From Chloroflexota bacterium (GTDB lineage Bacteria > Chloroflexota > Limnocylindria > Limnocylindrales > CSP1-4), in contig JADMIG010000002.1 in NCBI GenBank assembly GCA_015478725.1, forward strand, positions 121,254 through 185,253: 64,000 bases of DNA, in the 5' to 3' direction. Positions 39,701 to 46,670 of this stretch are shown one piece after another. How positions within the stretch are numbered: position 1 is the stretch's first letter; every line of letters begins with the position of its first letter. Under the pieces are notes generated by a model that saw nothing but the letters and a program-made list of their open reading frames with translations, was not told the DNA's origin and made no database searches. The position numbers and the translations under genes are program-made.

Positions 39701-42025
39701 GGAGGTCCCGGCCGAGGCGATGTCGACGGCGCCGGGGGCGGCGACGCTGCCGAGGATCGCTCCGCTCCCGCCGTCCATCGAGACGACATCGCCGGCCGTC
39801 GAGAGGGCGACCACGAACGCGCCGTCGTCCGTCGCGACCAGGCGCCGGATGGACGTCCCGAAGGAGCCGAACGCGATCGGCGGCCCGATCGATCGGATGT
39901 CCGCGCCGCGGCGGACCGCGTCGAACGCCGGACTCGTGTCGATCTCCGTCAGCGAGCCGTCGGTCGAACCGATGAACAGCCGGTGACCGGCCTGGTCCAC
40001 GGCGAGGAGGGACGCTCCGGGCGACGGGATCGTCGCGACGACGGCCCGCGTCTGGAGGTCGTACACGCGGACGGCGGACCCGGTCGCGACGTACAGCCGA
40101 TCTCCGGCACGATGATCGGGCAGAAGCGGATCGTCCCAGCGCGTCTCGATCGCGACGTCGCGGACGGGGACGCCGAGGTCGCTCGCGGCGGTCGTCCGGT
40201 CGTCGCCCCAGGCGATGATACCGAGCGCGATCGCGTATTTCGCGAGATGCGGATGGGTGAACTCGTAGATCGCGTGCGGCTCGCCATACCGCCAGTCCTG
40301 GAGGAACTCCGTCGCCGTCCGCGCGTGGTAGACCTCATCGAAGTGCATCGAGGTGGGTTCGCCGAGCCGCCACATCCGGAAGACGGTCGCGGCGACGACG
40401 AGCACGACCACGAGCCACAGGTCGAGCCGGTCGAGGCGACCGCCGATCTCCCCGGCGAGCGCACGCGAACGATCGGCGCGGAGGGATGGCGCGCCGAGCC
40501 TCCCCCGGAGAGCGCCCAGCGGCCCGAACCAGGACGACCGGGCCGGGTCCACGCCCCGCGGCGTCTGACCTGCAGCCGACGAGTTCGCAGAGGTCCGGGG
40601 CGACGATCCCGCGACGGCCGGGAGCAGCTGCCCGGCGGCGACCGGTCGCGCGACGGGGCGCTCGACCGGACCGTCGATCCCTGCGTCGAGCTCGCGTTCG
40701 AGGGCCCGCCGGCCTCCGGGTCGGAGCTGGATGGCGACCCAGACGAAGGCGAGGCTGAAGACGGCGGCGATCGCGGCGACCCCTGACCAGCTCCGGATCG
40801 CGGGGCCGATGCCGAACCAGTCCGAGATACCCGGGTTGTTCTGGTAGAGCGTCGTGAGGACGACATAGAGGTTGAGGAACGTCGCCGCGCCGACGACGAG
40901 GTACGTGACTCGCCAGCGCGTGGAGAAGGCCGCGAGGATCGCCGCGAGGGCGAAGAACGGGAACAGGTAGCGTTCATGGACGCGGGTCGGGAGGACAAAG
41001 AACGCCACCGCGAGGACGGTGAGGCCGACCAGCATCGTGAGGCGATCGGGTCGCCACATGACGATCCCGACGACGATCGTGACGACGATGAGGAAGATCG
41101 CCGTGCCGACGACGACGGCAGGCAGCGGCCCGATGAGCGTCTCGGAGCCGGGCGGGCACGGAGTGTTCGCCCCGCTGCCCGTCACCGCGTCGCACAGCCA
41201 CTGGCCGCTCTGGGCGAGGCCGCTGCCGGCGGCGGACGTCACGAGCGCCCACGGGTTGTACGCGTTGAGGGTCAGGTACGGGTATCCGCCGGCGGTCTTC
41301 TGGACCTGGGCGATGAGGTCGAGGATCGAGAACCGGAACGGCGCACAGAGGAGGACGGCGGTCGTCAGCCCTGCCGCGCCGGACGAGAGGAGGCGGGCCG
41401 GGCCTCGCCGGAGGTCCCGGAGAGGCGGACGATCCACGAGGTAGCGCCGGAGGAGGACGGCGGCCGCGATCGGGACGAGGATCCCGAGCTGTGGCTTGAC
41501 GATCGCCGCCACGACGGCGAGCGCGGTCGCTCGCTCCGGCCGGTCGCGCCACAGCTCCCGGAGACCGAGGAGCAGGAAGACGAGGCCGACCGAGTCGACC
41601 TGGCCCCAGACGACGCTGTCGAACCAGGTGACGGGGATGAAGAGGTAGAGCGCCGCGCCGAGGACGGCCTTCCGCCGGCTCGCCCCGAGCTCGAGCGCCA
41701 TGGACCAGATGAGCCATCCGACCGCGAGGTCCGCGAGGATCGCCGGCACCTTGATGAGATCGAGCGTCGGCAGGACGCGCTCCACCGTGCCGACGAGCCA
41801 CAGGACGTAGAGGTAGCCGGGCGTGTAGTCGTGGAAGAACGGCCGATCATAGAAGCCCCACGGACCGTTCTGGGCGAGGTCGCTCGCCCAGAACCGGAAC
41901 GCGTTGAGGTCGACGCCGAAGCCGGACCCGGGCAGGATGTATGCGATGATGAATCGCAGGCCGAACGCGAGCGCCAGGATGACCGCGATCGCGCCGACCG
42001 CGTCACGGGCCCCGGTGGTCCGCAT
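36743..42025 (-). CDS. Giant double GT-C mannosyltransferase-like protein with a beta-propeller-like insert
   Basis: A roughly 1760-residue membrane protein. The first half (residues about 10-440) is a multi-helix GT-C-like unit, with DLNAFRFWASDLAQNGPWGF and LFIPVTWFDSVVWGQVDSVG. A Pro/Ala/Arg linker follows. A second GT-C unit begins at TVFRMWRLGEPTSMHFDEVY (about residue 545), matching the acidic first loop of protein O-mannosyltransferases. That unit is interrupted by about 400 residues of repeated beta strands (VRVYDLQTRAVVATIPSPGA, DRLYVATGSAVRV) that look like a propeller. It then resumes at GNHEFSWRVPGVIAGSLTAG, with the Mn-loop-like MFFVQSRIAMNDVYVGLFLM. Predicted use: polyprenol-linked mannose transfer outside the membrane. 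ATG 42025 is chosen; TTG 42073 with AGGAG upstream is an alternative. Confidence 0.82.
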   Translation of the reverse strand: MRTTGARDAVGAIAVILALAFGLRFIIAYILPGSGFGVDLNAFRFWASDLAQNGPWGFYDRPFFHDYTPGYLYVLWLVGTVERVLPTLDLIKVPAILADLAVGWLIWSMALELGASRRKAVLGAALYLFIPVTWFDSVVWGQVDSVGLVFLLLGLRELWRDRPERATALAVVAAIVKPQLGILVPIAAAVLLRRYLVDRPPLRDLRRGPARLLSSGAAGLTTAVLLCAPFRFSILDLIAQVQKTAGGYPYLTLNAYNPWALVTSAAGSGLAQSGQWLCDAVTGSGANTPCPPGSETLIGPLPAVVVGTAIFLIVVTIVVGIVMWRPDRLTMLVGLTVLAVAFFVLPTRVHERYLFPFFALAAILAAFSTRWRVTYLVVGAATFLNLYVVLTTLYQNNPGISDWFGIGPAIRSWSGVAAIAAVFSLAFVWVAIQLRPGGRRALERELDAGIDGPVERPVARPVAAGQLLPAVAGSSPRTSANSSAAGQTPRGVDPARSSWFGPLGALRGRLGAPSLRADRSRALAGEIGGRLDRLDLWLVVVLVVAATVFRMWRLGEPTSMHFDEVYHARTATEFLQDWRYGEPHAIYEFTHPHLAKYAIALGIIAWGDDRTTAASDLGVPVRDVAIETRWDDPLLPDHRAGDRLYVATGSAVRVYDLQTRAVVATIPSPGASLLAVDQAGHRLFIGSTDGSLTEIDTSPAFDAVRRGADIRSIGPPIAFGSFGTSIRRLVATDDGAFVVALSTAGDVVSMDGGSGAILGSVAAPGAVDIASAGTSQGLVADLGAVPDPSAAATTLAALLGSDAATLRSRLVGHTGRVVLGGSFDPTVQAKVQAAITDGRLAGFSFSQLAEVAVADTQGVTIVSPADASVDAEVPIAGGATGLALTAGLDAPRLYVAAGSSVTVIKLPASSDASGQPVVETSIPMPGPVSRVTFDPASVMVHVLGLTPDRTTNTIYVIEPHGNAVYADAHLPFAPVAWATDVEPLYPSTDRQAILALDASGAVASVDIGNHEFSWRVPGVIAGSLTAGLLFLLTRILFRRRTVGVLVAIFSLVDGMFFVQSRIAMNDVYVGLFLMAAYVVFAGLWLGIWRRRWAFWVAMPAIGVLLGLGLASKWVAAYAIAAVGLLVLLRSALGRVLAIVGMVAVTIVLGYMGLATSVPEAGQTASSGANFLFMFLMMGLTLIAVVVAILHPIAWSREEMWFAVGAPTVAGVALGLGGIALAARGGPSSTAPSAVGFETGLAGRAIEAGIAALLLAGLIVVAFRFAGRYGFGPLAEPPAPDDPARFLEPPAPAPLGWLRPGSAYGLPVVWMLLCILVLPIAVYVVSYIPWALNSGGPAGSPVIFPAGTPLVGAWPPGHTGQTLVDLTKSMYAYHNDLRATHPASSPWWAWPFDLKPVWFYQGGFAGNTSAAIYDAGNLVTWWLGVPAMAFVVWQSFKRRSPGLALIAIAFAFQWLSWARIDRATFEYHYYTSVPFVIVALAYLLAELWHGASSRTWLLARVSAAVAIMGPGLLWVLKAPLCAFVGVDRANPGSQACTGDPATIVVTARTAGLLLVVGIGLVALAYQLAHLEAVDDGRARPRRRGGVGSLLLTAVGATVALVVVGATFGNAVLVNLQAFSTAPLAIGALVVLACVAWFIAGARDPRRFVVGAVIAGVAEFLVVYPNIAALPLPSTIFNAYQGILPTYLYPFQFPTNTDPPATAPSLFAPDRSFLGLPPGPVLLLFLTIACLVVAYSAWTWRIALAERSAAATDEADTPARSG

Positions 42026-42159
42026 CGGGGCGGCGGTGCTCCGATCGGGCTCACCCGTGGCGGCGCCAGTCAAGCGGGTCGGACTCCTGCACGGGCGCTG
42101 AGGTGGATCGGAGGATAGCACAGGGTCCGTCGGCGACCGACCGGTGGATCGACGGGACC

Positions 42160-43563
42160 ATGGCCGACGACGATCGACCCCGCTCCGCCAGCCTGCGTTT
42201 CGCCCCATCGACGGACGCTGCCATCACCGTCGCCGTCGGGCTCGCGATCGTCGCGATCGCGCTCGTCGTCTACGTCGCATCCGATCTCGAGCGCCCGAAC
42301 TTCTACAACCACTTCGTCTGGCAGGCTGCCGCCTGGCTCGACGGGAAGACCTCGATCGCCTTTCCCGTCGTCGGTGGCGGCGGCGCACCCGGCAACGACT
42401 ACTTCAACGACGTCGAGGCGATCCTCAGCTCGAACGGCATGCCGACCGGGCGCGGCCTCCTCCCGTTCCCGCCCCTCCCGGCCGTCGTCCTCCTGCCGTT
42501 CGTCGCCGTCTACGGACTCGCGACGAATGAGCAGCTCCTCGCCGCCGTCCTCGGCGCGTTCGACGTGGGCCTCGCGTTCTGGATGCTCGGCCGGCTCCCG
42601 GTCGGACGTGGAGTCCGAGTCGCCGTCACGATGTTCTTCGGTTTCGGCACCGTGTTCTGGTTCGCCGCCGAAAAGGGGACGACGTGGTATTTCGCCCATG
42701 TCGTCGCGGTGGGCCTGTGCCTCGCCGCTGTCGGGCTCGCGCTCGGCGGGGAGCTGACCCGGCCGGGCCGAGGACGCCGATTCTCGCTCGACGGTCGGCA
42801 GTTCGTCGCCGGCATGCTGTTCGGGCTCGCCTGCACCGCGCGCCTCACGATCGTCTTCGGCGCCCCGTTCTTCCTCCTCGTCGGCTCGGGCGGGACGTGG
42901 CTCCGGCGCGGGGCCTCGGCCGGCCTCGGCGCGGCGCTGCCGCTCGCTGCACTCGCGGCGTACAACCTCGCAGCGAGCGGGCATGTCTTCAATCCCGTCT
43001 ACGATTTCCTCTACCGCCAGGAGGCCGTCGGCTACGCGTTCCTCGGCTACCACCCGGACTGGGCGATCGAGGATCTCCGCTACGTGCCGCAGAATCTCGC
43101 CCTGGCACTCGTCGGGCCGCCGGACATCGCGCCGACGACCCTCGATTTCGGAGCCCGCCTGTGCACGGCCGCTGGGGCGGTCCGCGGCTGGTTCGACCCG
43201 GCCTGCCCGATCGTCGCGCCGAATTCGGTCGGGATGGGCCTCCTCCTGACGAGCCCCGCCTACCTCCTTGCGACGCCGGCGATCCTCACGCGGCGTCCGG
43301 GCCGGATCGTCGTCGCGGCCATCGTCGCGATCGTCGCGATCGGATTCATCGATCTCATGCACTTCAGCCAGGGGTGGGTCCAGTTCGGATACCGCTTCAG
43401 CCTCGACTGGGCTCCGTTCGCCCTCGTCCTCGTGGCGCTCGGTCTCGCCCGGCTGTCCCGCTCGGCGCCTGGCCGGGCGATCGTCATCGGTGGCGGCCTC
43501 ATCGCCGTCTCGATCGCGGTCAACCTGTGGGGGGTCTGGTGGGCGGCCGCCTATGGCTGGTAG
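42160..43563 (+). CDS. Multi-pass membrane protein, GT-C glycosyltransferase-like
   Basis: A 467-residue integral membrane protein with about ten hydrophobic segments. After the first helix, LERPNFYNHFVWQAAAWLDG (residues about 43-62) is followed by a loop with YFNDVEAILSSNG; such acidic loops after helix 1 are typical of GT-C enzymes, but the DxD or ExD pair is not clean. GLLPFPPLPAVVLLPFVAVY and YNLAASGHVFNPVYDFLYRQ are also seen. I cannot assign a family. ATG 42160 is preceded by a weak purine stretch; earlier in-frame GTG 42103 is possible. It is divergent from the giant GT-C gene and overlaps the DUF2723 gene by 11 bases. Confidence 0.7.
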   Translation: MADDDRPRSASLRFAPSTDAAITVAVGLAIVAIALVVYVASDLERPNFYNHFVWQAAAWLDGKTSIAFPVVGGGGAPGNDYFNDVEAILSSNGMPTGRGLLPFPPLPAVVLLPFVAVYGLATNEQLLAAVLGAFDVGLAFWMLGRLPVGRGVRVAVTMFFGFGTVFWFAAEKGTTWYFAHVVAVGLCLAAVGLALGGELTRPGRGRRFSLDGRQFVAGMLFGLACTARLTIVFGAPFFLLVGSGGTWLRRGASAGLGAALPLAALAAYNLAASGHVFNPVYDFLYRQEAVGYAFLGYHPDWAIEDLRYVPQNLALALVGPPDIAPTTLDFGARLCTAAGAVRGWFDPACPIVAPNSVGMGLLLTSPAYLLATPAILTRRPGRIVVAAIVAIVAIGFIDLMHFSQGWVQFGYRFSLDWAPFALVLVALGLARLSRSAPGRAIVIGGGLIAVSIAVNLWGVWWAAAYGW

Positions 43564-45187
43564 CGAACTGCTGACAGACCCTCGCTCGGCCGCGGGTGCG
43601 CCGGCGGGCGGAGCGGCGACCCGGGCCATCACGTCGATCGGTCGCGTCGTCGGCATCGGCGGTCCCGTCGGCGCGGCGTTCGTCGCCCTGTGGCTCGCCC
43701 GGGGGACGCTCCTGCCAGGCGTGGCGTTCTGGGACACCGCGGAGTTCCAGACCGTGCCGCCCCTGCTGGGCACGCTTCACCCGACGGGGTTCCCGGCCTA
43801 CGCGATCCTCGGCTGGGTCGCCTCAATCGTCCTCCAGCCGTTCGGCGAGCCGGCATTCCGGATGGATCTCTTCGCGGCCCTGTGCGTCGCGGCGGCGGTC
43901 GGGCTCACCGTCGTGCTGGTCCGCCAGCTCACCGGACGGCCATTCCTCGCGTTCGCCGCCGGGATCGTCCTGTTCCTCACCCGGATCACGTGGGACATCT
44001 CCTCGCACGCGGACGCCCACAGCCTCCACCTCGTGCTGCTCGCGCTGCTCCTCGTCCTCCTCGTCGGCTGGGAGGAGCGGGTGCGGGCAGCCGCTGGGTC
44101 GCACCAGGCCGCCGATCGGTGGCTCATCGCGGCGGCCGCGACGTACGCCGTCGCCGTCGCGAACCACCCGCTCGCGCTCCTCGTGGCCCCGGGCATCGCG
44201 CTCTTCGTCCTCGCCGTCGAACCCGGGGTCCTTCACCGGCCGCGGCTCGTGGGCAGCTGCATCGGCGTCTTCGGTGCGCTCGTCGCCGCGCTCTATCTCG
44301 AGCTTCCGCTGCGGGCCGGTCCGTTCCGAGCGCCGCTCGTCTATGGTCACCCCGAGACGCCCGCCGGCTTCGCCTACGTGGTCCTCGCCGAGCAGTTCCG
44401 CGGCGCCCTCGGCACTCCCCTCGCCGACCTGGGGCGGAAGCTCCACGATCTCATCGACCTGACGACGACCCAGCTCGGATCCCTCGCCCCGCTCGTCCCG
44501 CTCGGACTGGCGGCCACGATCGTGCGCCGGCCGCGGTATGCGCTCCTCACGGTCCCGACGCTCGCCATCACCTGCTTCTTCGCGGTCTCGTATCGGAACG
44601 CCGACATCGACCGCTACTACCTCGGGCCGCTGCTCATCGCGATCACCTGGGGCGCCATCGCCGTCGCCATCGCCATTACCGGCGCCGCCGAAGCCGCCCG
44701 GGCGATGCTCGGGAGATCCGGTCGATCGCGGGCGACGACGGCCGCGGTCCTCGGCCTCGTCGGGGAGCTGGTCGGCGCCGGCCTGTTTGCAGTCCCGGCC
44801 GTGACCGCGGCGCCGGCGGTGAGCGTCCTCGCGGACCGCCACCTCGACACGGCCGCCGCCGATTGGCTCGACCTCGTCCTCGCGGAGCTCAAGCCGAACG
44901 CCGTCGTGATCAGCTGGTGGAGCTACTCCACTCCGCTATGGTATGCGCGCGACGTCGAGGGGCGGCGGCCCGATATCACGATCATCGACGATCGCACCCG
45001 GCTCGATGAGAACCTCGGAGACGTACCGACCGTGATCGACTCGTATCTCGGCCGTCGCCCTGTCTACATCATCCGCCTCCCGGCGGAGACCGCGATGCTC
45101 GGCCGGCGATATCAGCTCGCCATGCTCCCCGACCCGCCGCGGTCGGGACTCGCCGAGGTCGTCGGCCGGCGTTCGACGGGGTTCTGA
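43553..45187 (+). CDS. DUF2723-family membrane protein (putative O-mannosyltransferase)
   Basis: A 544-residue membrane protein of the DUF2723 family, related to TMTC/PMT GT-C enzymes. The family signature FWDTAEFQTVPPLLGTLHPT, then GFPAYAILGW (residues about 62-91), supplies the acidic D and E of the catalytic first loop. DISSHADAHSLHLVLLALLL near 147-166 is also typical. It has about ten membrane helices, with a soluble C-terminal region of about 100 residues (WLDLVLAELKPNAVVISWWS). It probably glycosylates proteins or lipids outside the cell using a polyprenol-linked sugar. It is followed directly by a polyprenol-phosphate mannose synthase-like gene, which could supply that donor. Confidence 0.82.
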   Translation: MAGSELLTDPRSAAGAPAGGAATRAITSIGRVVGIGGPVGAAFVALWLARGTLLPGVAFWDTAEFQTVPPLLGTLHPTGFPAYAILGWVASIVLQPFGEPAFRMDLFAALCVAAAVGLTVVLVRQLTGRPFLAFAAGIVLFLTRITWDISSHADAHSLHLVLLALLLVLLVGWEERVRAAAGSHQAADRWLIAAAATYAVAVANHPLALLVAPGIALFVLAVEPGVLHRPRLVGSCIGVFGALVAALYLELPLRAGPFRAPLVYGHPETPAGFAYVVLAEQFRGALGTPLADLGRKLHDLIDLTTTQLGSLAPLVPLGLAATIVRRPRYALLTVPTLAITCFFAVSYRNADIDRYYLGPLLIAITWGAIAVAIAITGAAEAARAMLGRSGRSRATTAAVLGLVGELVGAGLFAVPAVTAAPAVSVLADRHLDTAAADWLDLVLAELKPNAVVISWWSYSTPLWYARDVEGRRPDITIIDDRTRLDENLGDVPTVIDSYLGRRPVYIIRLPAETAMLGRRYQLAMLPDPPRSGLAEVVGRRSTGF

Positions 45188-46005
45188 TGAGCGAGACTTT
45201 CCCGCCGGACGCCTCGGCGAGCCAGTCCCAGGGCGAGACCGCGAGCGCGCCGCCGCTCGAGCGCCTCTCGTACTTCTTCCCGGCACACAACGAGGAGGCG
45301 AACCTCGAGGGGCTCGTGGCCGAGGCACTCGAGACGCTCCCATCGATCGCCCGCGAATTCGAGATCGTCATCGTGGATGACGGCTCGCGTGACGCGACGT
45401 CGGCGATCGCCGATCGGCTCGCCGGAGCGCACCCGGGAATCGTCAGGGCGATCCATCACCCGACGAACCGCGGCTACGGGGCCGCCCTGCGCTCAGGCTT
45501 CCGGGCCTCGCGCCACGAGCTCATCGCGTTCACGGATGGCGACCGCCAGTTCCGCGTCGTCGACCTCGGCCGGCTCGCCGCCCGGCTCGTCGATGCTGAC
45601 CATCCCGACGTCGTCGTCGGCTTCCGCCTCCAGCGGGCGGACCCTCCCATCCGCGCCCTGTACGCTCGCGCCTACCGCCTCGCGAACCGTCTCTTCTTCG
45701 GACTCCGCGTCCGCGACGTCGACTGCGCATGCAAGCTGTTTCGCCGCGAGGCGCTCGGCGGCCTCAGGGTCGAGTCCGGCGGGGCGTTCTTCTCGGCCGA
45801 ACTGCTCATCAAGCTCCTGGCGGACGGTCGCCGCGTGACGGAGGTCGGCGTGCCGCATCACCCGCGCACGGCCGGTTCGCCGACCGGCGCGAGGCCGTCC
45901 GTCGTCCTTCGCGCGGTCCGCGACTTCTGGTGGCTCAGGCTCCGTCTCTGGGCCGATCCCCGAAGTGCGCTCACCCGCGGCGAGCGGATGATCGACGCCG
46001 GCTGA
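45187..46005 (+). CDS. GT2 glycosyltransferase, polyprenol-phosphate mannose synthase-like
   Basis: A 272-residue GT2 enzyme resembling Dpm1/Ppm1. YFFPAHNEEANLEGLVAEAL near residues 29-48, FEIVIVDDGSRDATSAIADR near 58-77, NRGYGAALRSGF near 93-104 and the acidic ELIAFTDGDRQFRVVDLGRL near 110-129 are all conserved. DCACKLFRREAL near 179-190 is the usual acceptor-side motif. It has no C-terminal membrane helices, so it is the soluble form. It probably transfers mannose (or another hexose) from GDP-sugar to polyprenyl phosphate, feeding the GT-C proteins next door. The start shares a base with the DUF2723 stop. Confidence 0.88.
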   Translation: MSETFPPDASASQSQGETASAPPLERLSYFFPAHNEEANLEGLVAEALETLPSIAREFEIVIVDDGSRDATSAIADRLAGAHPGIVRAIHHPTNRGYGAALRSGFRASRHELIAFTDGDRQFRVVDLGRLAARLVDADHPDVVVGFRLQRADPPIRALYARAYRLANRLFFGLRVRDVDCACKLFRREALGGLRVESGGAFFSAELLIKLLADGRRVTEVGVPHHPRTAGSPTGARPSVVLRAVRDFWWLRLRLWADPRSALTRGERMIDAG

Positions 46006-46046
46006 GGGGCTCCCGCCGGCTGACCGGACCTCGCGCGCCCGGGCGG

Positions 46047-46619
46047 TCAGCCGCGCTGCGGTCCCTCCCGCTGTCCACCCTCCGGGTCCGCGCCGAGGGA
46101 GTTGATGAAGTCGCGAAAGACGTCGAGGCGGGGGTCTACCGTACGATCGCCGACCGGCCGGCGATCGAGCAGCGAGCCAGCCAGATCGTCCGCCGACCCC
46201 TCGTCCGACCCGGGCGTGATCCCCGCCGCCTCGAGGACCTCGGGCTCAGCGTAGATCGGGGCGCCTGCCCGGAGGGCGAGGGCGAGGGCATCGCTCGGTC
46301 GGGCGTCGACGTCGACGATCCGATCGCCGATGGCGACGGCGATCCGGGCATGGAACGTGTCGTCGGCGAGCTCGGAGATGACGATCCGCCGGACCTCGGC
46401 GCCGAGCTCGGTGAGCGTCGTCGCGAGGAGATCGTGGGTGAGCGGGCGGTCCGGGGAGACCCCCTGGAGGCGCATCGCGATGGCGCTCGCCTCCCACTGG
46501 CCGATCCAGATCGGCAGGTATCGCTCCCCATCGCTCGACTTGAGGATGACGACGTGGTTGCTCGACAGCATGTGGACCCGGACGCTCTCGACGACCATCT
46601 CGACCAGCGGACCGGACAT
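46047..46619 (-). CDS. Bifunctional nuclease family protein (DUF151)
   Basis: A 190-residue DUF151/BFN protein. The core VVESVRVHMLSSNHVVILKS near residues 9-28, RYLPIWIGQWEASAIAMRLQ near 33-52, RPLTHDLLATTLTELGAEV near 57-75 and VDVDARPSDALALALRAGAP near 102-121 match the family throughout. In plants and some bacteria these proteins have DNase and RNase activity, but the bacterial role is not settled. The C-terminal 50 residues are acidic and variable. The start has GATAAT six bases upstream and no Shine-Dalgarno, suggesting leaderless expression. It is convergent with the GT2 gene. Confidence 0.9.
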   Translation of the reverse strand: MSGPLVEMVVESVRVHMLSSNHVVILKSSDGERYLPIWIGQWEASAIAMRLQGVSPDRPLTHDLLATTLTELGAEVRRIVISELADDTFHARIAVAIGDRIVDVDARPSDALALALRAGAPIYAEPEVLEAAGITPGSDEGSADDLAGSLLDRRPVGDRTVDPRLDVFRDFINSLGADPEGGQREGPQRG

Positions 46620-46625
46620 GGCCAG

Positions 46626-46631
46626 ATTATC
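46626..46631 (-). promoter_or_regulatory. Candidate -10 of the bifunctional nuclease gene
   Basis: GATAAT on the minus strand ends 6 bases before the ATG at 46619. There is no Shine-Dalgarno in the gap. It is one of the clearest examples of the leaderless pattern in this window. Confidence 0.45.
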
Positions 46632-46670
46632 CCACCCCGCCGACGACGAGCTGGCCGATGCCGCCCGCGG

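Noticed and set aside
38456-40786. An open frame of about 776 codons, plus strand.
   Set aside because: It is antisense to the giant GT-C gene; almost entirely Asp/Arg/Gly/His-rich, with no domain-like pattern.
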